Counted from the first letter of the stretch, positions 32,234 through 40,028 are shown. The stretch is 64,000 nucleotides of DNA from an archaeon (GCA_029563035.1 JAKQTP010000123.1:124001-188000), one strand, 5' to 3'. The notes: generated by a model from the letters alone, not told the origin. Numbers and translations are program-made.

Positions 32234-32512
32234 TTAGTTCTTCTCCGCAGTAATTGTTATATTACTATCACTATACGATGTTGTATATGTATCTACATCA
32301 TTTGTAGTAGCATTTGAATTCCATGGAGATGTATTGGTATAAACCCACGGATATGTTGTAATGGTATATGGATAATATTTATCGTATATCTCTTTCAATT
32401 TGTAATATAAATCTCTTGCCTCATTATTATCAAGAGTAATCTTCTTTCCTTTACCCATCTTAATCGTAACTTTAATTTCAACAGATTGTTCTTCTTTCTT
32501 TTTTGCTGTCAT
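32234..32512 (-). CDS. Hypothetical protein near tail fibre
   Basis: 92 residues. KKEEQSVEIKVTIKMGKGKK and ITLDNNEARDLYYKLKEIYD, then a Tyr/Thr/Asn-rich tail. Five bases upstream of the fibre start on the minus strand; may be a virion accessory. Confidence 0.6.
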   Translation of the reverse strand: MTAKKKEEQSVEIKVTIKMGKGKKITLDNNEARDLYYKLKEIYDKYYPYTITTYPWVYTNTSPWNSNATTNDVDTYTTSYSDSNITITAEKN

Positions 32513-32979
32513 TTCGTGTTCTCCCTTCCATATAAGTCTTTTATTCGAAAAATATCTGACTCATCGTTGATACCAAAAGCCAGATCTAGAATTCTGCCGT
32601 AACTACGATTTCCTATATAAGTTGCTCTGTGTACTACAAACTCATGAAAACCAAATTCATCTCCTTCATTAGCTTCTACTGTAACTAGATTATCTTTTAA
32701 AAACTCTTCTAATTGAACTATTCTTTCTGCTTCATTAGGATTATCTATTATAGTTTTAGGAACAGGTTTTATACTATAATCTATGATGAAGCTATCATCT
32801 AAAAGCAAATAAAATTGTGCCCTCTGAAAATGATACTGCAAGGATAGTTTTTCTTGGGGCTTAATATATAAAATTTTTGAAGTCGAGATTACATTGTCTG
32901 CATAAAGTCCAAAATGCCCCCAAGGCCTGTGAATAACTTCACTTTTAAAGGGAGCGACACATTTATCATTTAATTTCAT
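32509..32979 (-). CDS. Cupin protein, mannose-6-phosphate isomerase type II-like
   Basis: 156 residues. HRPWGHFGLYADNVISTSKI, LYIKPQEKLSLQYHFQRAQF and GDEFGFHEFVVHRATYIGN follow the cupin of GMP/PMI enzymes (RPWG, KxLxIxPxxxLSLQxHxxR). It could supply or sense a sugar phosphate, fitting the SpsF/SpsG-like genes, or be a virion-linked cupin beside the fibre. Confidence 0.7.
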   Translation of the reverse strand: MKLNDKCVAPFKSEVIHRPWGHFGLYADNVISTSKILYIKPQEKLSLQYHFQRAQFYLLLDDSFIIDYSIKPVPKTIIDNPNEAERIVQLEEFLKDNLVTVEANEGDEFGFHEFVVHRATYIGNRSYGRILDLAFGINDESDIFRIKDLYGRENTK

Positions 32980-33322
32980 TTCTTTTCCTCTTTACTTCTT
33001 CATACCAAGCTTGTTTATATTTTCCAACATGCTCTTCTAATTCAGTTAACTTGCTATTTAAATAATCAAGAACTTCAGATTGAGTTTTATATTCTAATCC
33101 TGTGTAGATTTCATAAGGACACTTCTCTACTTCTTCTAAAGGTTTACAAGTACCAAAACCTTTACTAGCTTCATAGTGGTACTCAGTAAATAGATAGTTA
33201 TCTCCAAATTTAAATCTACTGATAATAAATCCATTAGTTTCTTTATTAAAGATACCAAGATAGGCATTTCTAGCATTTACAATGTAAAGATATCCGTCTT
33301 TACATTCGTTCAAAGGAATCAT
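32966..33322 (-). CDS. Hypothetical protein
   Basis: 118 residues with GYLYIVNARNAYLGIFNKET and FIISRFKFGDNYLFTEYHYE strands and a basic C-terminal helix. It overlaps the cupin start by 14 bases. Not recognised. Confidence 0.6.
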   Translation of the reverse strand: MIPLNECKDGYLYIVNARNAYLGIFNKETNGFIISRFKFGDNYLFTEYHYEASKGFGTCKPLEEVEKCPYEIYTGLEYKTQSEVLDYLNSKLTELEEHVGKYKQAWYEEVKRKRNEIK

Positions 33323-33555
33323 ATTATCACTCTTACATATTTATTATTAACTTTAATTTCTTCTTGTAAGTCAAAGATAGGAACTTGTTTTAAATCATGA
33401 TAATCTTTTTCTAGTTTATTAACTAGATCTTCATAATTGGATCCATTCTTTTTTGATTTCAAAGAAAGTTTTCTAAGAGTCTCCAATGTCTTTTCTGTTA
33501 GACCTCTTTTACCTACTTTATTTCTCCAATTAATTGTAACAAACGATTGTCTCAT
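33319..33555 (-). CDS. Hypothetical basic protein
   Basis: 78 residues, basic N-terminal half (NWRNKVGKRGLTEKTLETLR) and a DLQEEIKVNNKYVRVII end. Overlaps both neighbours. Not recognised. Confidence 0.55.
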   Translation of the reverse strand: MRQSFVTINWRNKVGKRGLTEKTLETLRKLSLKSKKNGSNYEDLVNKLEKDYHDLKQVPIFDLQEEIKVNNKYVRVII

Positions 33556-33758
33556 TAATTCTTCTCCGTTATAGGTCGTTCAGATTCACCTTCTAGTATT
33601 ACAGGGGCATCTGCTTTTAAGCTAATTACTAAATTTTTAGTTCTAGAAACGAAATCCATTTCCCAACAAATATATTCTACATCTTGAAGCTTTTCACCCT
33701 TATCAGAAACAACATAAGTACCATCAATTGTACCATCAGAAATAACTTTTAATCTCAT
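33555..33758 (-). CDS. Small beta-rich hypothetical protein
   Basis: 67 residues from the ATG at 33758, which has GGAGG 8 bases upstream. MRLKVISDGTIDGTYVVSDK then EYICWEMDFVSRTKNLVISL gives a small beta barrel-like pattern. Not recognised. Confidence 0.6.
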   Translation of the reverse strand: MRLKVISDGTIDGTYVVSDKGEKLQDVEYICWEMDFVSRTKNLVISLKADAPVILEGESERPITEKN

Positions 33759-33794
33759 TTTAAAAACCTCCAATTATTTATATAGATTAAAAAA

Positions 33795-33950
33795 GAAGAA
33801 TGTAAAGATACTAACCGAAATTTCTTTGGGCCAAGATCGGAACACTATCTCTATACCAATCGATCGTATTGATAGAGCCTCGGTGGCCACTCATTCTGGT
33901 GGAGTCCCCTTCCAAACATAAGCGTATCTCTAGGCCTTAGTACATTCTTC
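33795..33950 (-). ncRNA. Structured RNA element E1
   Basis: 156 bases without an ORF, closed by a 10-bp terminal stem (GAAGAATGTA and its complement) and an inner AGATAC/GTATCT stem. Inside are further hairpins, e.g. CTCTAT...ATAGAG with CAAT/ATTG, CCGA...TCGG and CCAC...GTGG. It is richer in G/C than its surroundings. On the minus strand it follows the tRNA-like element T1 by two bases. Strand and function not certain. Confidence 0.6.
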
Positions 33951-33952
33951 AT

Positions 33953-34043
33953 TGGCAGTGTTGGGCCTCGAACCCAATGTATCCCAGAACGGACTCGAAC
34001 CGCTTCTTCACCTCGTCAGGTGTGACAACCCAGTCTCACTGCC
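33953..34043 (-). tRNA. tRNA-like element T1 with two T-arms
   Basis: The ends are clearly tRNA: 7-bp acceptor GGCAGTG/CACTGCC, discriminator A, and a T-arm TTGGG-TTCGAGG-CCCAA. The 91-base body is abnormal. It has a D-like hairpin (GAC-TGGGTT-GTC), a short CACC-TGACGA-GGTG hairpin in place of a normal anticodon arm, and a second T-arm-like hairpin AGCGG-TTCGAGT-CCGTT. No standard cloverleaf can be drawn. It may be a tRNA mimic or a composite of two tRNAs. Confidence 0.65.
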
Positions 34044-34054
34044 TAATACCTATT

Positions 34055-34528
34055 TTATTTATACCAATAGGGTGTTCCCCTATTCCCCCAATCTGCTAAA
34101 TGTTGCTTTTCTTTCATATAATAATTTCTGTAACTTTCTACTGGATCATCTGTTTTGCAATAATCAGGCATTGCTAATGCAAATGGAGTTAATTCTTTAT
34201 CTGGTAATGCTAATATAGTAACTGGTAATCCATATAATACTTTTACTGCACCATGATGAGTATGATTTGGATGATTAAATCTTAATCTCCATTCTTTCTG
34301 TAATTGTATTGTTAAACAATACAACCAAAAGAAATTTTTTCTACTTTCCATTACCCATTTAACACAAGGATGATTCTTATGCGTTATTTTATAACCTATA
34401 TCCAGACCCGATAATCTACAGGCAGTAGAAATGATCTGAACAGATTCTGTTATCATTTTTACGAGATGACGGTTATTATGATATTGTGCACATTTCTCCA
34501 AATCATAATCTAATATAAATATATTCAT
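34055..34528 (-). CDS. Conserved phage protein (MNIFxLD family)
   Basis: 157 residues. MNIFILDYDLEKCAQYHNNR, HLVKMITESVQIISTACRL, THKNHPCVKWVMESRKNFFW, TPFALAMPDYCK, SYRNYYMKEKQHLADW and the RGTPYW ending are the landmarks of a widespread phage family. It is sometimes labelled a pyrimidine-dimer glycosylase, but I see no T4 endonuclease V motif. Function unknown. Confidence 0.8.
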   Translation of the reverse strand: MNIFILDYDLEKCAQYHNNRHLVKMITESVQIISTACRLSGLDIGYKITHKNHPCVKWVMESRKNFFWLYCLTIQLQKEWRLRFNHPNHTHHGAVKVLYGLPVTILALPDKELTPFALAMPDYCKTDDPVESYRNYYMKEKQHLADWGNRGTPYWYK

Positions 34529-34555
34529 AATATATATTGAATATAATTTAAATTC

Positions 34556-34801
34556 TTACTGCTTTTTAGTTAGATTTATAGAATTAGGATCGCACTCATA
34601 TTTAAAAGAGCACATCCAAATTTCACCATTATAAGTGCAATCACAATGATAATCACCTGGTTTTAATTTACAAGGAGCATGATTAATAGCATCTTGACAT
34701 GCTTCTCTATCTGTATCTCCTTTGCCAGATTGAACACCAGCACCTATAGCAAAAAGAGAAATAGTAATTAAACTAAAAAGAATAGTAAGAGTTTTTTTCA
34801 T
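34556..34801 (-). CDS. Secreted Cys-rich protein
   Basis: 81 residues: Sec signal (KKTLTILFSLITISLFAIGA), then six Cys (EACQDA, APCKLK, DYHCDCTYN, WMCSFKYEC). A small exported disulfide protein. Unknown role. Confidence 0.65.
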   Translation of the reverse strand: MKKTLTILFSLITISLFAIGAGVQSGKGDTDREACQDAINHAPCKLKPGDYHCDCTYNGEIWMCSFKYECDPNSINLTKKQ

Positions 34802-34806
34802 ATAAT

Positions 34807-35190
34807 TTACTCCATTATTTTAATTTGATTAATTAGAATAGGAAAAGGTATTACTTTTGCTTGAATATTTTCTTGTATAAATAGCTGAAGCATATTTTCT
34901 GCACCAACAGGATTTTGTGTATGAATAATGATTTGTGTGTTTTTAATATCCTCAGATCTATACGTAGTAAGAAATCTAACAAATTGATAACCAGTATTCC
35001 AGAAATCCGAATCTACATAAATCTCACCGCCAAGATCGTGATCTAAAAGAATAGAATCAAAAGGTCTATTTTTATCAAACTTTTCTTTTGCTTCTTTTAC
35101 ATCTATAGCATGAATTATAGTATGATCTTTAAGAATAGATTTGAATGCTATCATTCTATCAGGATTATCTTCTAATATAAATATTTTCAT
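34807..35190 (-). CDS. cREC-type receiver-domain protein
   Basis: 127 residues from the ATG at 35190. MKIFILEDNPDRMIAFKSIL, PFDSILLDHDLGGEIYVDSD, FWNTGYQFVRFLTTYR and IIIHTQNPVGAENMLQLF match the atypical receiver family called cREC, linked by comparative genomics to processing of RNA cyclic-phosphate ends. It keeps the acidic pocket and the D of LLDHD. If that link holds it may act with the phage tRNAs; this is an inference. Confidence 0.65.
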   Translation of the reverse strand: MKIFILEDNPDRMIAFKSILKDHTIIHAIDVKEAKEKFDKNRPFDSILLDHDLGGEIYVDSDFWNTGYQFVRFLTTYRSEDIKNTQIIIHTQNPVGAENMLQLFIQENIQAKVIPFPILINQIKIME

Positions 35191-35396
35191 TTGCAACACT
35201 TTTTTATTTTATTTTTACTTCTATTATATCTAGCATACTCTTCTTTCCAAAATTCTGTATATGTTAGTGTATCGGGATTCCAGATAGCATCTGCTATTTC
35301 TTCAGTTGAAGTAGGAATAGATTCTTCATTATATTCTACACCACAATATCTGCATTTACTATCTTGTAAGTGTGCACCACAAGATTTGCATCTCAT
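35187..35396 (-). CDS. Zinc-ribbon protein
   Basis: 69 residues. CKSCGAHLQDSKCRYCG at the N-terminus is a classic double-knuckle zinc ribbon; the rest is a charged helix ending KKCCK. It overlaps the cREC gene start by 4 bases and is probably cotranslated with it. Confidence 0.65.
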   Translation of the reverse strand: MRCKSCGAHLQDSKCRYCGVEYNEESIPTSTEEIADAIWNPDTLTYTEFWKEEYARYNRSKNKIKKCCK

Positions 35397-35402
35397 ATTT
35401 AA

Positions 35403-35576
35403 TTACCTTTTACTTCTATATTTTCTATTTAATTCAATAATCTTATCTTTCATTTTATCTGAATAAGATTCTTGTGTCAACATATTATTCAAAAAATCTG
35501 ATTCCCAATTATTGAATTTTTCGGAATATAATTCAATTAAAGATTCTACTATTGCATGATGATTTATTTCTTTCAT
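35403..35576 (-). CDS. 57-residue hypothetical protein
   Basis: Start at 35576, stop TAA at 35403. Helical (EINHHAIVESLIELYSEKFN, MKDKIIELNRKYRSKR), with a basic end. Not recognised. Confidence 0.5.
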   Translation of the reverse strand: MKEINHHAIVESLIELYSEKFNNWESDFLNNMLTQESYSDKMKDKIIELNRKYRSKR

Positions 35577-35579
35577 ATT

Positions 35580-35777
35580 TTACTCACAAAATATTTTACA
35601 AAGTAAAACTATAATCCAAAAAATAAAAGCTATACCAGCAAATGCTATCCCAGTTAAATAGGATAGAATTATAATCATTGTTTCCATCTCATGACCGCAG
35701 GAATCTCTCCAGAAAGCAAATACTATAAATATTATAGAAATTAGTGTTAAGATAATAGTTGTTATTAATAATATCAT
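35580..35777 (-). CDS. Small membrane protein
   Basis: 65 residues, two membrane spans (LITTIILTLISIIFIVFAF and MIIILSYLTGIAFAGIAFIF) joined by a WRDSCGHEME loop. Function unknown. Confidence 0.6.
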   Translation of the reverse strand: MILLITTIILTLISIIFIVFAFWRDSCGHEMETMIIILSYLTGIAFAGIAFIFWIIVLLCKIFCE

Positions 35778-35782
35778 TTCTA

Positions 35783-36088
35783 TTATCTAGTTTCTTTTTG
35801 TAAAGGCTGAGAACAAAGTTCATTTCTAATTTCTCTTAAGTTTTTGCATAATACTTCTACAGTATAATAAAGAGTATTTAATCTATCTTGTAGTTCTAAT
35901 AAATCACCTTTAGAAGCATAACATTTTTTTGTATCTGTGTTATCATCAGAAGACATAGGTTTGGGTTCAACTACAGAATTCTGAATATCAGTAACAAGAG
36001 TTTCACACCCAAGTATTACTTCAGAAATTTGTTTTGTCTTAAAATGTAATTTTGAAACTAAAGGTTCGGTAGTCGTGTTTGTATTCAT
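35783..36088 (-). CDS. Hypothetical protein
   Basis: 101 residues, Thr-rich start, Asp/Ser-rich middle (EPKPMSSDDNTDTKK) and a coiled-coil-like C-terminal half (KGDLLELQDRLNTLYYTVEV). No motif recognised. Confidence 0.6.
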   Translation of the reverse strand: MNTNTTTEPLVSKLHFKTKQISEVILGCETLVTDIQNSVVEPKPMSSDDNTDTKKCYASKGDLLELQDRLNTLYYTVEVLCKNLREIRNELCSQPLQKETR

Positions 36089-36100
36089 TTAAAATCTCCT

Positions 36101-36841
36101 TTATTTTTTATTCATATAAATCCAACCATCAATAACCCATTGACAATATTTCTCATGGTCTTTACCATACCATCCACAAGAATATGGATGTTGAGATTCC
36201 ACTAAAGCAAACTTTCCTTCTGATGTCATTCCAAAATCTACTGCTCCACAAAATCTATCTGGAAAATGAATACCTTTTCTCCGCAGCATTTCCATTTCTG
36301 TTAATGGCCTACCACCAATTGGGAAAGTTGCAAACCATAATTCTTTATAAGAAATATCTAATGCATCTGGCATATTTTCTTCATCACCAGCATACCATTC
36401 TCCACATAATACTTTACCATTTGATATATAATAACGCCATTCATTTTCAAATTTAATTATATCAGAACACCAATAAGGACCTTTTTTCTTTCCTCTATAA
36501 GATCCCGGTATAGTTATTCTTCCATTAAATCTTTTATATCTATCTGCAGGTTTAATAAAAACCTTTTTATCTAATGGCCATTTATCTGCTTTCCACACAT
36601 CCCTGTATAAATATTGTTTAAGAAATGATGGATAATAATCAGGTGTAGGATGATATCCTAAAATAGATTCAATCCATTCAATAGAACCGCAAGGAACATA
36701 TTCAGATGGAACAGATTCATTTTTTCTTACTCTTATATAAGGAATCTTCTGTAAAGCACAAGTAATCATAATAGCTTGTGCTTCTTTGGAATTATCGTTT
36801 TTTAATAAAACGAATCCTTTATATCCTCTCAAGTCAACCAT
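36101..36841 (-). CDS. ATP-grasp protein (R2K-clade-like)
   Basis: 246 residues from the ATG at 36841; an upstream in-frame start overlaps a small membrane ORF. It has KVFIKPADRYKRFNGRI near residue 98, a FENEWRYYISNGKVLCGEWY strand pair, DALDISYK, and GAVDFGMTSEGKFALVESQH near the end, which carries the metal-binding residues. This is the layout of short phage ATP-grasp ligases. Substrate unknown. Confidence 0.7.
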   Translation of the reverse strand: MVDLRGYKGFVLLKNDNSKEAQAIMITCALQKIPYIRVRKNESVPSEYVPCGSIEWIESILGYHPTPDYYPSFLKQYLYRDVWKADKWPLDKKVFIKPADRYKRFNGRITIPGSYRGKKKGPYWCSDIIKFENEWRYYISNGKVLCGEWYAGDEENMPDALDISYKELWFATFPIGGRPLTEMEMLRRKGIHFPDRFCGAVDFGMTSEGKFALVESQHPYSCGWYGKDHEKYCQWVIDGWIYMNKK

Positions 36842-36944
36842 TTTTTTTATCTTCTTTCGAAAAGAGTTGTATACAAGAAATATATATAAATACAAATACT
36901 GCTACAAGAATTAAAAGAGGAAATACTAAATCTTTCTTTTTCAT
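36834..36944 (-). CDS. 36-residue single-span membrane peptide
   Basis: Start at 36944, TGA at 36834, overlapping the ATP-grasp start by 8 bases. KKKD then one span (LVFPLLILVAVFVFIYISC). Small and without homology evidence. Confidence 0.4.
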   Translation of the reverse strand: MKKKDLVFPLLILVAVFVFIYISCIQLFSKEDKKNG

Positions 36945-37141
36945 AAAATTTCTTTTCTATCTTCACACATACCAATTGTGAAAAATCCTAAATGAATATA
37001 ATAAATAGGTCCGTCATACCAATCTTTTACAAAACCAAATTTCCATTTTTTATTAGATATGATACCTATACAAAGATACCATTGATACTTCTTTCCTGTA
37101 TCTGAAATTGTTTTTTCTGTTTTGATATTAAATAGATTCAT
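36941..37141 (-). CDS. Hypothetical protein
   Basis: 66 residues from the ATG at 37141. Aromatic-rich beta pattern (YQWYLCIGIISNKKWKFGFV, KDWYDGPIYYIHLGFF). Not recognised. Confidence 0.5.
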   Translation of the reverse strand: MNLFNIKTEKTISDTGKKYQWYLCIGIISNKKWKFGFVKDWYDGPIYYIHLGFFTIGMCEDRKEIL

Positions 37142-37142
37142 T

Positions 37143-37355
37143 TTAAAAAATGAAATTAAGTACAATGTACATACTAGTTAAAATAAAACCTATGCTAAAT
37201 CCTATTAAAAACTTCTTTTTAGAAGACAACTTATCCAATCTAGAAAACATCCGAGAAAAATCATAATGTTCATAATCATCTTTTTTTACGTACTCCAGAA
37301 ATTCTTTTATTGTATCTTTGTCTAACTCAAATGGAATTTTATTTAGTAATTTCAT
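37143..37355 (-). CDS. Small membrane-anchored protein
   Basis: 70 residues from the ATG at 37355. Charged helical part (DKDTIKEFLEYVKKDDYEHY) and one C-terminal span (FLIGFSIGFILTSMYIVLNF). Confidence 0.55.
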   Translation of the reverse strand: MKLLNKIPFELDKDTIKEFLEYVKKDDYEHYDFSRMFSRLDKLSSKKKFLIGFSIGFILTSMYIVLNFIF

Positions 37356-37560
37356 CTTTTTTGAACCACTGATATAAACCAACTATACTTGTTATACTAT
37401 AAATAGAAAATAGCACAACTTGAGGATAATCTTCTTTGTAAATGCCTATAATACAATATCCTATATTACCTACTAACCATAATACATAGCTGTAGCGATT
37501 TTTAAATACGTTAAGAACAGATCCTAATATGTTAATTCCTACAAATATCCAACTTAACAT
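37339..37560 (-). CDS. Half-size PnuC-like membrane protein
   Basis: 73 residues with three short spans. NRYSYVLWLVGNIGYCIIGI and SITSIVGLYQWFKKDE echo the W-x-x-(G/N)-x-x-x-(W/C) and GLYQW patterns of the PnuC nicotinamide riboside transporter, but at a third of its length. A paralogue sits at 42851. Confidence 0.55.
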   Translation of the reverse strand: MLSWIFVGINILGSVLNVFKNRYSYVLWLVGNIGYCIIGIYKEDYPQVVLFSIYSITSIVGLYQWFKKDEITK

Positions 37561-37775
37561 TCTTCTTCTTTTTCTTCTTCCACCTTATTTTCTAAGCCTT
37601 CAACAATAGTCTGCTTCGTAAAAGATAATCCAATCATAGCCCTATAAAATAGATCCACAAATTCACTGATAGGTGCATCAGAATTTACATTTGTAGTAAC
37701 AATCTCTACTGAACAAACATTATCTCTATCTACCTCAGCAAAGATATCTGTTGCTTCGACTCTAATTTTAATCAT
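37554..37775 (-). CDS. Hypothetical protein
   Basis: 73 residues. MIKIRVEATDIFAEVDRDNV and FVDLFYRAMIGLSFTKQTIV, ending in an acidic tail (VEEEKEEEC). Overlaps the PnuC-like gene by 7 bases. Not recognised. Confidence 0.55.
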   Translation of the reverse strand: MIKIRVEATDIFAEVDRDNVCSVEIVTTNVNSDAPISEFVDLFYRAMIGLSFTKQTIVEGLENKVEEEKEEEC

Positions 37776-37793
37776 TACTATTCTCCTTTTTAT

Positions 37794-37880
37794 TTAATCT
37801 ATAGATGTTGCAAATAAAATAGCAAGTAATAAAAATATAACTAGTAATATACCGATTATAATATAATATATAATATTCAT
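37794..37880 (-). CDS. 28-residue membrane peptide (tentative)
   Basis: Start at 37880, TAA at 37794. Almost entirely hydrophobic (IIGILLVIFLLLAILFA). It fills an otherwise empty gap; the ribosome site is weak, so it could be chance. Confidence 0.3.
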   Translation of the reverse strand: MNIIYYIIIGILLVIFLLLAILFATSID

Positions 37881-37881
37881 A

Positions 37882-38223
37882 TTAATTACCTTTACGAAAT
37901 ACAATAATATCTGTTAAAATATATAAGGATATAAGATTAAGTAATCCTATACCACCTAATATAATAGAAGATATTATATTAGATAGTGCTAATTCATAAA
38001 ATACTGCACCTATCCAAAAGACAACACTAAAACTATTTAAAGCTATCAGATTATATGCCATATCTTTTTTTTCTGCTAAGGGCATTGAGACGATATTTAT
38101 AATACATATAAATATAATTAATATTTGCATCATAATATTTGTTTTTGTCAGACAAACGAAACCTATTATAGACGCAAGACCATTCATAAAACATAAGGTA
38201 ATTAAGGTATCTTTAACTTTCAT
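37882..38223 (-). CDS. Multi-span membrane protein
   Basis: 113 residues from the ATG at 38223, with four hydrophobic segments (e.g. LITLCFMNGLASIIGFVCL, MMQILIIFICIINIVSM, FSVVFWIGAVFYELALS, IISSIILGGIGLLNLISLYI). No transporter motif seen. Confidence 0.6.
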   Translation of the reverse strand: MKVKDTLITLCFMNGLASIIGFVCLTKTNIMMQILIIFICIINIVSMPLAEKKDMAYNLIALNSFSVVFWIGAVFYELALSNIISSIILGGIGLLNLISLYILTDIIVFRKGN

Positions 38224-38396
38224 TCTTCGTCCTCCCAACACCAGTCTTCTGGAATCAAATCATCTATTTTACAATATACTCTTCCTATATCTTTTACTTC
38301 TTCTGTGTGTGCAAATCTCAGTAAATGAGAGAATAAAGCATCTTGTATAATAAATAATTCTTCTTTAGTTAAAGTGATAATAATTTCTCTTTCCAT
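38220..38396 (-). CDS. 58-residue hypothetical protein
   Basis: Start at 38396, TGA at 38220. EIIITLTKEELFIIQDALFS then an acidic end (LIPEDWCWEDEE). The first part resembles small phage proteins with an L-(S/T)-x-E-E-L helix. Overlaps the membrane gene start (ATGA). Confidence 0.55.
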   Translation of the reverse strand: MEREIIITLTKEELFIIQDALFSHLLRFAHTEEVKDIGRVYCKIDDLIPEDWCWEDEE

Positions 38397-38433
38397 AATA
38401 AATGATCCTGGTGTAAATATAAGTAATAATTAC

Positions 38434-38877
38434 TTAACCACAATTAGAACATTGCACCTTTCCTGGTCTAACTACTTCCATTGTTTTCTTTCCGCATTCA
38501 GGGCATCTTTTAAGCCAGATATTTTCTCCATCTGTAATAACTTGAGCACTTTCTGTAGTTGTTTTCCATTTTAATAATTCATCTAAATCATAAAAAACAG
38601 GAATATTATTTTTCTTTGCAAACTTAACTTCTATATCTGCACCCTTGGATTTACCAGGCAGTCTTAAAAGACAATCGCATTGTTTCAACCATTCTAAATC
38701 TAACCGCATGCAAGTATTATAATCTTTAGGGTTCATAATATGTTGAAAATGTAGTAGTAATGGACAAAAGGGTGCAAATCCAAGATCTATTAATTTATCT
38801 GCACATCTCATAGAATTCCCTACATTTATACCCATATCACCCTTACTGTAAGGTGATGCTATATATACTTTTATCAT
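38434..38877 (-). CDS. Nucleoside 2-deoxyribosyltransferase-like (DUF4406) with zinc ribbon
   Basis: 147 residues. VYIASPYSKGDMGINVGNS, AFPCPLLLHF-type segment, RLDLEWLKQCDCLLRLPGKS and KGADIEVKFAKKNNIPVFY match the DUF4406/NDT-like Rossmann fold. The C-terminus adds a zinc ribbon (CPECGKKTM ... CSNCG). Probably acts on a nucleotide or base. Confidence 0.7.
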   Translation of the reverse strand: MIKVYIASPYSKGDMGINVGNSMRCADKLIDLGFAPFCPLLLHFQHIMNPKDYNTCMRLDLEWLKQCDCLLRLPGKSKGADIEVKFAKKNNIPVFYDLDELLKWKTTTESAQVITDGENIWLKRCPECGKKTMEVVRPGKVQCSNCG

Positions 38878-38935
38878 TTATTATAACTCCATTTCACATA
38901 CTATTTCTTTCTTTAAACTGAACAGATAAGTTCAA

Positions 38936-39184
38936 TCATATCGAGCCGTTTTCTTCTTTTCGTTTTTCTTCATATTCAGCTAAAATAGATCTTTCTATTT
39001 CAGTTGCACATTGGCGTAATTCGCCAATAAAGTTCTTATAATTATTATATGATGGTTTAATAAAATACTTACAAAATTTAAATAAGATATAATTTAAATC
39101 ACCATCTGCTTTTATCTCTGCTTTTGCAAGATCCACTACAATATGTTCTAGCTCTGTTCTTCTTGATTGTTTAATATAAGGCAT
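38936..39184 (-). CDS. DUF6899-like protein
   Basis: 82 residues: MPYIKQSRRTEL, LAKAEIKADGDLNYILFKF, YKNFIGELRQCATEIERSIL, ending YEEKRKEENGSI. This arrangement is typical of a very common small phage family (starts MPYI, ends K..ENG). Function unknown. Confidence 0.75.
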   Translation of the reverse strand: MPYIKQSRRTELEHIVVDLAKAEIKADGDLNYILFKFCKYFIKPSYNNYKNFIGELRQCATEIERSILAEYEEKRKEENGSI

Positions 39185-39200
39185 TATTTATCTCCATATA

Positions 39201-39758
39201 CTAATTTATTTTAAGCCAACCATCTTCCTCAAATTTCTTAATTCTTTCTTCATTTCTATCCATAAAATAGTTTGATTCTGTAGTATGTATCATAAATATT
39301 TTTCTTTGTATAAATTTGGAAGCACCGGGAATCACTTCAATAATACCACAATATGGATGATACGCCATACCTGAAATATTTACATCTACATGATTTACTA
39401 CATCGAATAGTTGTATTAATGGGCTATAATATTTTTCTGGTTCTTTTAGAAACATAGCATCTAGTACTTTTACTCCTCTATATCTATACCCATTTCCTTT
39501 AAGAAATTTCGATTCTGTTAAACTAGATGCAGAGCAATGTTCTAAGTTTGGAAAAACATTTCTAAGATCACCAGGAAATTCCAGAAAGATAATATCAAAA
39601 TCTTTACAAGAATCTTTATCTAATAAACTATCCCTTACTGCACCACCAAATAATAAGAAATTAAGATTTGCATCTGCAAGTTTATTTAGATTAATACCTA
39701 ACTGTCTTTCATATTGATGAATTCTTTCTATAGCTGCATCATTTTTAATAAATATCAT
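39201..39758 (-). CDS. CCA-adding/poly(A)-polymerase-like nucleotidyltransferase head
   Basis: 185 residues. LNFLLFGGAVRDSLLDK, then CKDFDIIFLEF, is the class II nucleotidyltransferase motif (GGxVRD ... DxD). HVDVNISGMAYHPYCGII and IPGASKFIQRKIFMIHTTES follow as in the neck region. It lacks the C-terminal tRNA-binding domains of a full CCA enzyme (~400 residues). The phage tRNAs here encode no CCA, so tRNA end maturation is a plausible job; other substrates are possible. Confidence 0.7.
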   Translation of the reverse strand: MIFIKNDAAIERIHQYERQLGINLNKLADANLNFLLFGGAVRDSLLDKDSCKDFDIIFLEFPGDLRNVFPNLEHCSASSLTESKFLKGNGYRYRGVKVLDAMFLKEPEKYYSPLIQLFDVVNHVDVNISGMAYHPYCGIIEVIPGASKFIQRKIFMIHTTESNYFMDRNEERIKKFEEDGWLKIN

Positions 39759-39776
39759 TATTATAGCATCCTTATC

Positions 39777-40019
39777 TCAATTACAAAAAAATATACTAAA
39801 ACAAAAATATAATAATATTAGAAGATAAATACTAAGAACAATTAATACAAAAATACCAATAGTAATAATTCCACTTAACCAATAATCTGTATAATCATTA
39901 CAAAATACTAATATCAATGAGGAGTTTAAATATCTTGTTTGTATTCTTCCAATTATATAAGGAAAGACTACGACTCCTAGAATAACTCCTATAGTTAATA
40001 GTAATGCTTGTATGCACAT
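39777..40019 (-). CDS. Membrane protein
   Basis: 80 residues with two long hydrophobic stretches (LLLTIGVILGVVVFPYIIG and IITIGIFVLIVLSIYLLILL). Function unknown. Confidence 0.55.
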   Translation of the reverse strand: MCIQALLLTIGVILGVVVFPYIIGRIQTRYLNSSLILVFCNDYTDYWLSGIITIGIFVLIVLSIYLLILLYFCFSIFFCN

Positions 40020-40028
40020 AGATTCCTC

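Noticed and set aside
33953..34043. Reading T1 as tRNA-Ser with anticodon CGA
   Set aside because: That loop (TTCGAGT) is an exact T-loop, position 37 would be G, and the D region would be about 32 bases long; no normal cloverleaf results.
37794..37880. Treating every tiny hydrophobic frame as a gene
   Set aside because: Only those filling gaps or overlapping neighbours in phage style were listed, with low confidence. Others were dropped.
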